A stretch of DNA of 64,000 nt. It comes from Epiperipatus broadwayi (lineage: Eukaryota > Onychophora > Udeonychophora > Euonychophora > Peripatidae). Position numbers and translations under genes: made by a program. The stretch spans positions 8,730,679-8,794,678 of the forward strand of contig JAQFVV010000018.1 in NCBI GenBank assembly GCA_028023455.1. Direction: 5' to 3'. The notes beneath the pieces are model-generated. The model did not search any database. It saw only the letters and a list, made by a program, of their open reading frames with translations, and had not been told where the DNA came from. This document shows positions 23,521-33,379 of this stretch, one piece after another (the first letter of the stretch is position 1; each line of letters begins with the position of its first letter).

Positions 23521-26500
23521 TCATTTTATTTAAATCCTTTGATAAATAATGCTTATGTAACGTTAATTTATTAGAATAATCAGCATGAAGAAGTCGTTAG
23601 ATTGATGGTAAGTTCATATTTCATTACAATATGTTCCTAAATCATTCTCGAAAGAATTATTTTTTGAATAATAATTATTTCTAATGTTTCAAGCTTTATT
23701 TTATTAATTATCAAAGATTTGTTAATTATTTTTGTAAACCAGATTTTATATTATATAAATAATTTTTATATAAAAAGATGAATGGCTAAAAGACAGTAAA
23801 ATTCCTTCCGAATCTCAGTTGCAATTGAACTTATATATTTTTTAAATATTTGATGAATTTATAATTTTCTCTCCCATCCTTTGTCACAACACACACACAT
23901 ATATAAAAATTACCATCATGATATATATATATTAAATATTTTCATAGACTCAAGATATAAACATTGAAAATATAAAGAGAGTTTTCCAAGTATTAAACTA
24001 GAATAAAGGAAGATAAATATCAGATATGATGTAATTAAATAACCATCAAAAATTGCTACTTCAACTTGAACTAATATCTAGGAATTAACAATTGCATTTG
24101 CCTGATTTTATTTTTATTTTAAGCTAAACGATAACCACTTTTAGCTTAACTCTCAGATCTTATAAGAGTAATATAGTATCTGGTCTTGTTTACTACTCAT
24201 GAGATCTTAAATGTAAACTAATCTTAGCTTTTTATCTTAAAATAAATTCAGACAAATATAAGTGCTAATTTTTTTGATCAGTACATCTTGGACGATTAAT
24301 TTTAATTGGGTATATGTGATTATATCATATTGGAAAGTTTATTCTTCTTTAATATCTGAAAAATTGCCATTATAATTTGAATATTTATGCAAATATGAAC
24401 TTTAAAGTTATTCTCATCTGTAAGACCTCCTATTATGTTTTTTCATTTATAAATAATCATAACATATATAAAAAAGATATATTAACTGCATTTTTTTTTT
24501 ACAGCAATTGAAAGTTTAGCCAAATGACGATCTTAAGATTAACTACAAGAATTTACAAAGAGAGTTTGAAAAATTAAAAATAAAATCAATAAACCATAAT
24601 TATATAAATAAATTAAAAACACAATTACATTTAATCATTAATTTATTCAAGTACGCTCATTAATCATGTTATATCTATACACAGACATATAAACAATCAA
24701 TATATAAAAATTAGTTTTAAAATAATAATTTTAATATATAATGTAACATATATATATATACAATATATAAAGGAAAAAGTAATAATTGATAGTTGCAGTG
24801 TTGCCAAGAACTATGCTGTATTTTGAAAAGTACTGTACTCTTGCAGTTCAATAGACACTCCATATTTTAATCTAATAAATGTTTATCAACAAAATATCAA
24901 CTACTGTACACTATATACATTTGTATGCAAGGGGACTTGGAACAAAATATAACAGTTTGCAGCTCCATTATGGTTTTATAAATTAAAATTAAAAAAATTA
25001 CCTGTGCAGCTTCATTATAATTACATAAATTAAAATGAAAAAATTGTCTATTATTTATTAACTAAATTATCACGCCATTGCATTAATTTAACAGTAAAAT
25101 ATTTATATACTAGAAACTTCTGTAGTATTTTTAATTATCGTAGTCTTACAAATAGCTAAGTTTTTTTTTCCATATCTTTAAAAAATGTAATAATTTAAAA
25201 TTTATGAGAAAAAAATGTATTATTTAGAGTCCTTATGTAATATATTAAATTGTTGTAGGCTCATAAATAGTTAAGATATTTGAGAAGAAAAAATGTTTAA
25301 AATTTTACTTAGAATTATAAAAATTTAGCAATGTGAAATTGATAAAAAAAATTCTAATAATAAATGTTAATGTCAAACCACTAACATTTACTTTCTCCCC
25401 AATATGGTTGTCTTCCAATTGATCCTGTGCAATATTTTTAACTGTTAAAGGCTCACAAATTATTAGGTTTTTTTATTCAGCTTTAAAAAATTTAATATTT
25501 ATGAGAGAAAAAATATTTTAGACTTAATTAAAAATTATATTTGATATTAAAACTTAGAATATATCGAATTTAAATTGAGTATTCACTAGTCATTTGCAGT
25601 TTAGTATCTTATTAGCATCTATATTCCAGTTTTTTTTACTAATTAACTATACAGAACATCACTCTGGAGACTTTAATCACAAAAATCCAGAAAACACTGT
25701 AATAATACATTTTATAAAATTGCATTTGTACAGCAATCTATTGAAATATTTCATTATTATTTTTTTAAAAAAAAATTCATAAATATGTATAGTTTTAAAA
25801 TATTGATTTTTAATTAAAAAATCAAAAGAAGCTCATTTAATTGAATAGTGTCAAAGGCAAATAATTTTAGCTCTGCATCTACTCTTTGATTGACTTATTT
25901 CTTAGTAATCAACGCCCACAGGTATTTGCAAGCTTATTTCAAGAACTTTTTTGAAATAGCTAAAAACATTTATTTTTTTTGCAAAGTTTTTTAAGATTGG
26001 TGATTATTCTATATAACATTTGTTATAATAATTATTAAAAATCAAAAGTATGTTTTATATATATATGCACCTGGATCTGTTTTTACACGGATTTATTTAA
26101 TGCGATTTTGAAGTTACGCGATTCACATTTCTTCGGAAATCGAACTCCGATAATGCGCTATTACTTTAAATAATAAATTTTGTGCACTTACATTATATTG
26201 AAAGTAATAGCACATTTTCGGAATTCGACTTTCATCTTAGTAGTTTCAATATTTTCAGTGCTTTATAATGGTAAGATTTTATGCAATAATGAAATTAAAA
26301 TCATGATTTCCACATTTTATGTATACACACATTAAATTTTACAAGATTATAATGTAAATTTGTGCTAACATTGTGCATGTTAATTTTGCATTTTAAATCA
26401 CATTCTGTTTTTGCTTTTTTAAAAAGAACATAATCAATTATTAATCATTTAGTGTCCGCAAGTTTAAGGTGAGTAATAGCAGTGGGCACAATTAAACTTG

Positions 26501-27029
26501 AAAATTAAAAAATTAAAGACAAAAATAAGAATTTAATTTTTAGTTGTTAGATTAATTACTAATTACATTGTCACCAGAAAACCATTAACACAATATGAGA
26601 GTGGCATTGGCACTAGTTGTATTTCCTCTTGTGAAGAATCTGATTTTTTACCAGTTTGCAAACGAACCTATTTATCAGCAAATAGCCATAATAATTAAAA
26701 TGTGTATAAAAAAATGGAAATTACTGTAAATTATGCATAAAAATATATTGTTTTGAATAAAATTAAATATTATAGTTAAAAAAAGTTTGTCTTGTATCAA
26801 TTTTTTTCAAATTTGAAATTTTTTATTAGTCATATTTTATTTCCTTATTTTTTTTTGCGCGAATTTTAAAGTAATTTTACGTTGGTGCTTTGCTTTTACA
26901 TGATTTTTGAAAAATCACGGTCCATATCCCTCCATTTTCAAGGTAAGTTACGTCTATTTTTGCGCGATTTTGTTTGCGCATGTTTTCTGAGGAACCTATC
27001 TATTGTGTAAAATGAGAACCAGGTGTATA
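23521..27029. other. Intergenic-like AT-rich DNA
   Basis: No supported coding region. The segment 26.07-26.25 kb is locally richer in CpG (GATTTTGAAGTTACGCG, CGGAAATCGAACTCCG) and 26.85-27.0 kb repeats similar strings (TTTTTGCGCGAATTT), perhaps two ends of an unrecognised older repeat. Confidence 0.4.
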
Positions 27030-27132
27030 TATATATGATCAATAGATGGAGCTTCACCAAGACCTCCAAACAAGCGTATTTGTTTACATAAATGTCAGAG
27101 TCAATATTCACTATCTCTTTCATTTTGCTCCA

Positions 27133-27179
27133 CCCTCAGATCAGCTGATTTCAAGCTGATTTGCTCTCATCAGTGAGGG
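27133..27179 (-). ncRNA. Hammerhead ribozyme, family B copy 1
   Basis: Read on the minus strand: stem I CCCTCA (27174-27179) with TGAGGG (27133-27138); core CTGATGA (27167-27173); stem II GAGC (27163-27166) with GCTT (27153-27156) around loop AAATCA; GAAA (27149-27152); stem III palindrome ATCAGCTGAT (27140-27149); C17 at 27139. All catalytic core bases are present. Stem III has no loop, so folding requires two ribozymes in trans or in tandem, as described for PLE and retrozyme hammerheads. Confidence 0.88.
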
Positions 27180-27546
27180 ATAGGAGTTAGAAACTAGACC
27201 AAAATATTAACTACAAGTGTTTATGCAAAACGTTTCTATCAGTTTGCAAGCATGAATTTTTTAGACACCTAAATGTCTTCAAACTCAGCCTATCAAACTA
27301 GATAGTGATATGGGTCTGATATCAGTTCAGTTTCTCCACATAGTCAAAGCTTCTGCAATCTATATCATTGCAAGAAAACTTTAAAGGTACATTTATGAAA
27401 AACAAAAACCAAGTTTCATATACGTAAAAACCTGCTATCGCTTGTATTAATGATCAATAGATGGAGCTTTACCAAGACCCCCAAACAACCGAATTGTTTA
27501 CATAAATGTCAGAGTCAATATTCATTGTCTCTTTCATTTTTCTCCA

Positions 27547-27593
27547 CCCTCAGATCAGCTGATTTCAAGCTGATTTGCTCTCATCAGTGAGGG
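27547..27593 (-). ncRNA. Hammerhead ribozyme, family B copy 2 (at inversion centre)
   Basis: Same core and stems as copy 1. Because the flanking DNA is inverted exactly here, stem I is extended from 6 to at least 11 bp (CTCCACCCTCA with TGAGGGTGGAG). Minus-strand core at 27581-27587; C17 equivalent at 27553. The plus strand of this site is not a hammerhead. Confidence 0.88.
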
Positions 27594-27960
27594 TGGAGCA
27601 AAATGAAAGAGACAGTGAATATTGACTCTGACATTTATGTAAACAAATACGCTTGTTTGGAGGTCTTTGTAAAGCTGCATCTATTGATCATTAATACAAG
27701 CGATAGCAGGTTTTTACGTATATAAAACTTGTTTTTGTTTTTCATAAATGTACCTTTAAAGTTTTCTTGCAATGATATAGATTGCAGAAGCTTTGACTAT
27801 GTGGAGAAACTGAACTGGTATCAGACCCATATAGCTATCTAGTTTGATAGGCTGAGTTTGAAGACATTTAGGTGTCTAAAAAATTCATGCTTGCAAACTG
27901 ATAGAAACGTTTTGCATAAATGCTTGGAGTTAATATTTAGGTCTAGTTTCTAACTCCTAT

Positions 27961-28007
27961 CCCTCACTGATGAGAGCAAATCAGCTTGAAATCAGCTGAT
28001 CTGAGGG
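27961..28007 (+). ncRNA. Hammerhead ribozyme, family B copy 3
   Basis: CCCTCA 27961-27966 pairs TGAGGG 28002-28007; CTGATGA 27967-27973; GAGC 27974-27977 pairs GCTT 27984-27987 (one G-U); GAAA 27988-27991; stem III ATCAGCTGAT 27991-28000; cleavage predicted after C 28001. All core bases intact. Confidence 0.9.
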
Positions 28008-28157
28008 TGGAGCAAAATGAAAGAGACAGTGAATATTGACTCTGATGTTTATGTAAACAAATACGCTTGTTTGGAGGTCTTGGTAAAGCTTTATCTATTG
28101 ATCATTAATACAAGCGATAGCATGTTTTTACATATATAAAACTTGTTTTTGTTTTTC

Positions 28158-28181
28158 ATATATATATATATATATATATAT
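28158..28181. repeat. (AT)n microsatellite
   Basis: Short TA tract at the right end of the family B array. Confidence 0.85.
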
Positions 28182-29476
28182 TGTAACTTAAATAAAATAT
28201 GAGCCATTGGAATTTTATTATAATCATTGTAATTAAAACTCAATTTATTTAAACACTCAAAGATTAATGATCAATCCATTGTAGCTAAATATTAATGACA
28301 GATTGTTATTGTAGTTCAAAATATAACATCAAAATACTTATCTCAAACATATTAAGGAGACTAATAAGTTGTAACTATAATAGCCATTGAAATTTATTAA
28401 TGATCAAAATATTAATTATCAATCAAAATATTGGTGCTTAATTCATCAATTTCTACTTAAGATTTTTAAATATATCATATTATCAATAATTAGAAACAAT
28501 AATGCTTGGAGACTAGTCATTTCAGTATCTGGCCTATTTCAAACCCTAGTTAGGCAGCCATTGTATCCTCAATAAACAAGTAGGAACACAGGGTAACTCA
28601 AATAAACTCTTAAGACATTATAACTTATGAAACCGCATCAAATGGGTGAGTACATTGTTAACCCAATAAAAATCTTTTCACAATAAATCCAACAGTAAAT
28701 CCTACCCCCTCTTCTTTTGGTTTGATATCAAGTGCATATTTAAGTGAATAACAAGTTAATATGGTCTAGCAGGGCAGCACTAGACTATCTTAACCTAGAC
28801 AAAGTTATATTTTATAACCTTTTCAAATGTACCAGGTTTGAACCCCTTTTGGGTACTTTATTTCTAACAAAATGTAGGATTTTGATTTTAGACCCATATC
28901 ACTGTATGCACTAACATTTAGATAAATATAAAACATCCTTAAACTAAAGTGGTGTGTATAAAATTCATCAGACAGAAATCATCTCCTAGATATTAACATG
29001 ATAAATGCATTTCAATATCTCTATAAGTTTTACTAGCTCATGTTATCCTATTAATTTAGGATGGCAATTCACTCATCCTTGAATGATGTAGATGATGGAA
29101 TGGTGGTTATTATAATGATTCACAAATGACAACTAAATACCATGAAATCACTTATTTATGTATGGCCTTTAAACATTTATCTAGCCCATTAATTAAAACA
29201 TGATGATGATGATGACAATAATGATAATGGTTTCAACCACAGCTTTAGAACCAAACCTAACCTAACATTTAGTCCTAAAGAAATTCATAACTATTGGTCA
29301 ATCTTAGCATATTTAATTAGATCTTAAACAATTAATATGCACCAGTAATGATGAATGATCACAACTAATAAAGAATACCTTAATGAAAATATACACCTCG
29401 TTTAATAAAACCAATCAACATTTATTACTGCATTTCTAACATATACATACAATTTCTAAATAGATATGAAAATTTA
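28182..29476. other. Unassigned DNA, slightly richer in G+C
   Basis: Contains GGTTTGAACCCC (about 28837-28848), which resembles a Pol III B box and sits inside a short hairpin (GTACC..GGTAC), but no convincing A box. CAACC/ATGATGATGATG stretches near 29.2 kb. No coding segment recognised. Confidence 0.4.
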
Positions 29477-29597
29477 TATAAATAATAATAAAATTAAGAG
29501 CGTGCTAATAGCTCTAAACAAGCTTTTTTTTTTTATTTATGATAAATGCTACTACAAGAGAAGGCATTCAAATCATTTTTATCTTGGATGGTCCCCA

Positions 29598-29638
29598 TCG
29601 CCAGACCGGTTTCGACCTATGGGTCTCTTCAGTGAGGA
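29598..29638 (-). ncRNA. Hammerhead ribozyme, family A copy 1 (one stem I mismatch)
   Basis: Minus strand: stem I TCCTCA with TGGCGA (one C-C mismatch; other copies have TGGGGA), core CTGAAGA, stem II GACC/GGTC with loop CATA, GAAA, stem III palindrome ACCGGT, cleavage triplet GTC. Core intact. Confidence 0.85.
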
Positions 29639-30020
29639 GTTGGGACATTAGATCTAAAAAACCAACTCAAGCAAAGCATTTATCTAAAAGATAATTGTTA
29701 GAAGAAGATCTGAAACTTTTAGACATCTACATGTCTTTAAAGTCGGCTCTCCAACTGAAAAAATCATGTGGGCCTGAACTTAATTCAGATACTCCATATA
29801 TTAGTAGGCTTAGCTCTTTAATTTAGCTAAAGCCACAACAGCAAAATAATAATAGTAATAATAACAAGTCAGATGTCACATGACTTACATATAGCTTGCA
29901 CTTACAAATATGTAAAATTAAGAGCGTGCTAATAGCTCTAAACAAGCTTTTTTTTTTATTTATGATAAATGCTACTACAAGAGAAGGCATTCAAATCATT
30001 TTTATCTTGGATGGTCCCCA

Positions 30021-30061
30021 TCCCCAGACCGGTTTCGACCTATGGGTCTCTTCAGTGAGGA
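30021..30061 (-). ncRNA. Hammerhead ribozyme, family A copy 2
   Basis: Minus strand: TCCTCA pairs TGGGGA (one G-U), CTGAAGA core, GACC/GGTC stem II, GAAA, stem III ACCGGT, C17. The inverted copy of the repeat begins 11 nt downstream on the plus strand. Confidence 0.88.
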
Positions 30062-30367
30062 GTTGGGACATTGTTTAGAGCTATTAGCACGCTCTTAATT
30101 TTACATATTTGTAAGTGATAAGTCATGTGACATCTGACTTGTTATTATTACTATTATTATTTTGCTGTTGTGGCTTTAGCTAAATTAAAGAGCTAAGCCT
30201 ACTAATATATGGAGTATCTGAATTAAGTTCAGGCCCATATGATTTTTTCAGTTGGAGAGCTGACTTTAAAGACATGTAGATGTCTAAAAGTTTCAGATCT
30301 TCTTCTAACAATTATCTTTTAGATAAATGCTTTGCTTGAGTTGGTTTTTTAGATCTAATGTCCCAAC

Positions 30368-30408
30368 TCCTCACTGAAGAGACCCATAGGTCGAAACCGG
30401 TCTGGGGA
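30368..30408 (+). ncRNA. Hammerhead ribozyme, family A copy 3
   Basis: Stem I TCCTCA 30368-30373 with TGGGGA 30403-30408; CTGAAGA 30374-30380; stem II GACC 30381-30384 with GGTC 30389-30392 (loop CATA); GAAA 30393-30396; stem III palindrome ACCGGT 30396-30401; cleavage predicted after C 30402. All core bases present. Confidence 0.9.
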
Positions 30409-30578
30409 TGGGGACCATCCAAGATAAAAATGATTTGAATGCCTTCTCTTGTAGTAGCATTTATCATAAATAAAAAAAAAAGCTTGTTTAGAGCTATTAG
30501 CACACTCTTAATTTTACATATTTGTAAGTGCAAGCTATATATAAGTCATGTGACATCTGACTTGTTATTATTACTATA

Positions 30579-30609
<31 letters not shown>
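30579..30609. repeat. (AAT)n microsatellite
   Basis: AAT trinucleotides at the right border of the family A array; part of the putative target duplication. Confidence 0.85.
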
Positions 30610-30610
<1 letters not shown>

Positions 30611-31381
30611 CTATTTTGAAATCATAATATTAATTTTAAGTACTTCCTCCTTTCCCATTAATGATATAATGTATATTAAATTGTATACCAAATTTGCTAA
30701 GATTTTCAATCCACAAGCAAAACATTTCATAAAAAAAATACATTCTTTGTGCACACAAACTTTTATAATCTAACATGTAAAGTAGAATGATTAAGGAGGA
30801 AAAAATGTTAGTAGAATTGAAAAGAGCAAGATTTCCAGAAACAAGGTTTTAGATTACTTCTTCCCCTCTCTTCTCTAAGCTATCGAGACCACTATTCCTT
30901 AACTAAAAAAAATAATCTAATATTTTTAATGCTGTCTATTACTCTCACATTCATACACCATTATATACCTGTGACAAGTTAATATATCACCATGTATATG
31001 TGTGTGTTGATACCCTTAAAAATAAAATATTATTTAAAAACAAATAATAATACAAAAAAAATATTTTTACATATTAATAACATCTCATAACTCTTAGATT
31101 AATAGACAATCATACCTTTTTAGAAAACAAAATTCATCAATGTGCAGGTATAATAATTTTAGCTTATACAAAATCATTAATGAAGCTTATCTATTATTAC
31201 TGAAGAAATTCTTGGTTTCAATCAATTTTGGTTGTTTTTAAAGTTCTGAGATAAAAAGATATAAAACTTTATTGCTAAAATTTTACTAATAGTCTTTAAT
31301 ATCATAAAAGAAAATATATAATGAAAATTTATATTACCAGTCCCTTTTATTTTTGTGGAGGCTTCCAAAAGTTCAAACTTA
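30610..31381. other. AT-rich DNA between family A and C arrays
   Basis: No coding, ribozyme or repeat signal recognised. Confidence 0.45.
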
Positions 31382-31660
31382 CCTTGTTAAATGTCTATAC
31401 TTTTGCAGCAAACAATTTCTGCGGTTCACTGGAACAGTTTCTTTTTTTAGGCTTATAATTATTTAATGATGATGATGATGAGGTTGTTTGCTTCAGTGGG
31501 AACCATTTGGCACTAGAACTTTTTCTTCTCTTCCTGATAAGCACAATTCTTCTAATAGATGGAGTATATCAGTTGTTCTCACATTTATAATTTTTCTTGG
31601 GTTTAAATTCAGTCACTGGAATAACTGAACTAGCTGATTTAATGCTTATCAGTAGATTAT
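31382..31660 (-). other. Possible exon relic on minus strand
   Basis: The minus strand carries a basic, Ser-rich reading frame (PSIRRIVLIRKRRKSSSAKW, then FPLKQTT, SSSSS) that ends at a TAG at about 31393 and is separated by one in-frame TGA from a second open stretch (SASSVIPVTEFKPKKNY). Immediately downstream CAAGGTAAGT (complement of 31376-31385) is a consensus splice donor. No family recognised. The stop before the donor argues against a functional coding exon; it could be a 3' non-coding exon, a degraded gene fragment or chance. Confidence 0.2.
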
Positions 31661-32038
31661 TTTCCTTCAGCCTTCAAATGCAGGTGAATGTTTCTTCTAT
31701 TTAAAACCCTCTTTCTCTCAATCAGTCGAAAGATGTAAAATACTTTTAACTCAGACAAGACTTTTTTTCTTTCCTATATGATATGCTGGCTCTACGATGG
31801 GTTAGAGAATCGCCCCAGTGAGATACATATAGATTTTTAACCCACCATCCTTATATTTTCAATCTTCAAAAAAAAAATTTATGTAAAAAAAAAAAGATTT
31901 TAAATTGATATCTTGCAGAATTTAACACTAGTCTTTCCTTATAAACAGTGAGGATTGCCAATTCCTCTACAAGCTTTATGATAAATGCTTAGCCAGAGCC
32001 AGCACTTAAAATATCTCTGTCAGGAACCCCTCCCCAAA

Positions 32039-32079
32039 CCCCTGACCATGGTTTCGTGCTTTGGCACTCCTCAGAGAGG
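32039..32079 (-). ncRNA. Hammerhead ribozyme, family C copy 1
   Basis: Minus strand: stem I CCTCT (32075-32079) with AGGGG (32039-32043, one G-U); core CTGAGGA (32068-32074); stem II GTGC/GCAC with loop CAAA; GAAA; stem III palindrome ACCATGGT (32045-32052); triplet GTC with C17 at 32044. Core intact. Confidence 0.88.
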
Positions 32080-32287
32080 TGTCAGGGTAGGTTCAGACAC
32101 TAGATCTAAAAATACCAACCCAAAGCTAAGCACTTAGCTAAAAGTTATCTATTGAGTGGAAAATCTGAAATTTTCAGACATGTACATGACTGAAAATTTC
32201 AGATTTTCCACTCAATAGATAACTTTTAGCTAAGTGCTTAGCTTTGGGTTGGTATTTTTAGATCTAGTGTCTGAACCTACCCTGACA

Positions 32288-32328
32288 CCTCTCTGAGGAG
32301 TGCCAAAGCACGAAACCATGGTCAGGGG
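32288..32328 (+). ncRNA. Hammerhead ribozyme, family C copy 2
   Basis: CCTCT 32288-32292 pairs AGGGG 32324-32328; CTGAGGA 32293-32299; GTGC 32300-32303 pairs GCAC 32308-32311; GAAA 32312-32315; stem III ACCATGGT 32315-32322; cleavage predicted after C 32323. Confidence 0.9.
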
Positions 32329-32722
32329 TTTGGGGAGGGGTTCCTGACAGAGATATTTTAAGTGCTGGCTCTGGCTAAGCATTTATCATAAAGCTTGTAG
32401 AGGAATTGGCAATCCTCACTGTTTATAACTTACAAGCTTAAGAGATAGGGTCATGTGATCTATGAATTGATCTATGACTTTTATTTTGACTATTTATAGT
32501 CTCTGCCAAAAAGTCTTGTGCAATTTTATATTGCTATGACTACTACTATATGGCATGGCTGAAGATCTATCAGCCCCATATAGCTATTTGAGTTGGATAG
32601 CTGGGTTTGAAGTCATGTACATGTCTGAAAATTTCAGATTTTCCACTCAATAGATAACTTTTAGCTAAGTGCTTAGCTTTGGGTTGATATTTTTAGATCT
32701 AGTGTCTGAACCTACCCTGACA

Positions 32723-32763
32723 CCTCTCTGAGGAGTGCCAAAGCACGAAACCATGATCAGGGG
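32723..32763 (+). ncRNA. Hammerhead ribozyme, family C copy 3 (stem III mutated)
   Basis: Identical to copy 2 except that stem III reads ACCATGAT, so the pair next to the cleavage triplet becomes C-A and the triplet ATC. Core and stems I and II intact; expected to be weakened. Confidence 0.88.
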
Positions 32764-33157
32764 TTTGGGGAGGGGTTCCTGACAGAGATATTTTAAGTGC
32801 TGGCTCTGGCTAAGCATTTATCATAAAGCTTGTAGAGGAATTGGCAATCCTCACTGTTTATAACTTACAAGCTTAAGAGATAGGGTCATGTGATCTATGA
32901 ATTGATCTATGACTTTTATTTTGACTATTTATAGTCTCTGCCAAAAAGTCTTGTGCAATTTTATATTGCTATGACTACTACTATATGGCATGGCTGAAGA
33001 TCTATCAGCCCCATATAGCTATTTGAGTTGGATAGCTGGGTTTGAAGTCATGTACATGTCTGAAAATTTCAGATTTTCCACTCAATAGATAACTTTTAGC
33101 TAAGTGCTTAGCTTTGGGTTGGTATTTTTAGATCTAGTGTCTGAACCTACCCTGACA

Positions 33158-33198
33158 CCTCTCTGAGGAGTGCCAAAGCACGAAACCATGGTCAGGGG
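33158..33198 (+). ncRNA. Hammerhead ribozyme, family C copy 4
   Basis: Same as copy 2: stem I CCTCT/AGGGG, CTGAGGA, GTGC/GCAC, GAAA, palindrome ACCATGGT, cleavage after C 33193. Lies 435 bp after copy 3. Confidence 0.9.
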
Positions 33199-33379
33199 TT
33201 TGGGGAGGGGTTCCTGACAGAGATATTTTAAGTGCTGGCTCTGGCTAAGCATTTATCATAAAGCTTGTAGAGGAATTGGCAATCCTCACTGTTTATAACT
33301 TACAAGCTTAAGAGATAGGGTCATGTGATCTATGAATTGATCTATGACTTTTATTTTGACTATTTATAGTCTTTCCTTA

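Larger units (their letters stand above)
27037..28158. mobile_element. Family B ribozyme array (two minus units, two plus units)
   Basis: The unit starting GATCAATAGATGGAGCTT at 27037 recurs at 27452 (period 415). From about 27571 the same sequence continues in reverse complement to about 28158. The three hammerheads are spaced 414 bp apart (27133, 27547, 27961), and the middle one lies exactly on the inversion centre. Sequence identity between units is very high. Both ends abut TA-rich runs, so a target duplication cannot be resolved. Interpreted as tandem and inverted copies of a retrozyme-like or PLE-repeat unit. The small minus ORF here is a repeat by-product. Confidence 0.85.
29492..30574. 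mobile_element. Family A ribozyme array (two minus units, one plus unit) with target duplication
   Basis: The unit starting AATTAAGAGCGTGCTAATAG at 29492 recurs about 424 bp later. The second unit is cut 11 nt beyond its hammerhead (about 30072) and the sequence then continues as the reverse complement to about 30574. The 15-mer TATAAATAATAATAA occurs at both borders (29477-29491 and 30575-30589) and is a plausible target-site duplication, although its AAT content calls for caution. The small ORFs over the hammerheads are repeat by-products. Shares an internal block with families B and C. Confidence 0.85.
31942..33366. mobile_element. Family C ribozyme array (one minus, three plus units) with 13-bp target duplication
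   Basis: A partial minus unit (31942 to about 32180) is followed head to head by direct tandem plus units. The plus hammerheads lie at 32288, 32723 and 33158, exactly 435 bp apart, and the units are nearly identical. The 13-mer TAGTCTTTCCTTA stands at 31929-31941 and 33367-33379, flanking the whole composite; its first six bases could also belong to the unit end, so the duplication is 7-13 bp. The inversion joint falls in the loop region of a conserved hairpin (about 32175-32190). Non-coding. Interpreted as a multimeric retrozyme-like insertion made in one event. Confidence 0.9.

Noticed and set aside
28820-28870. GGTTTGAACCCC as a tRNA or SINE B box
   Set aside because: No acceptable A box upstream, and the string lies in a simple GTACC/GGTAC hairpin.
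29466-30533. Three ORFs sharing the same peptide
   Set aside because: Repeated translations of family A units across the hammerhead; no protein function is implied.
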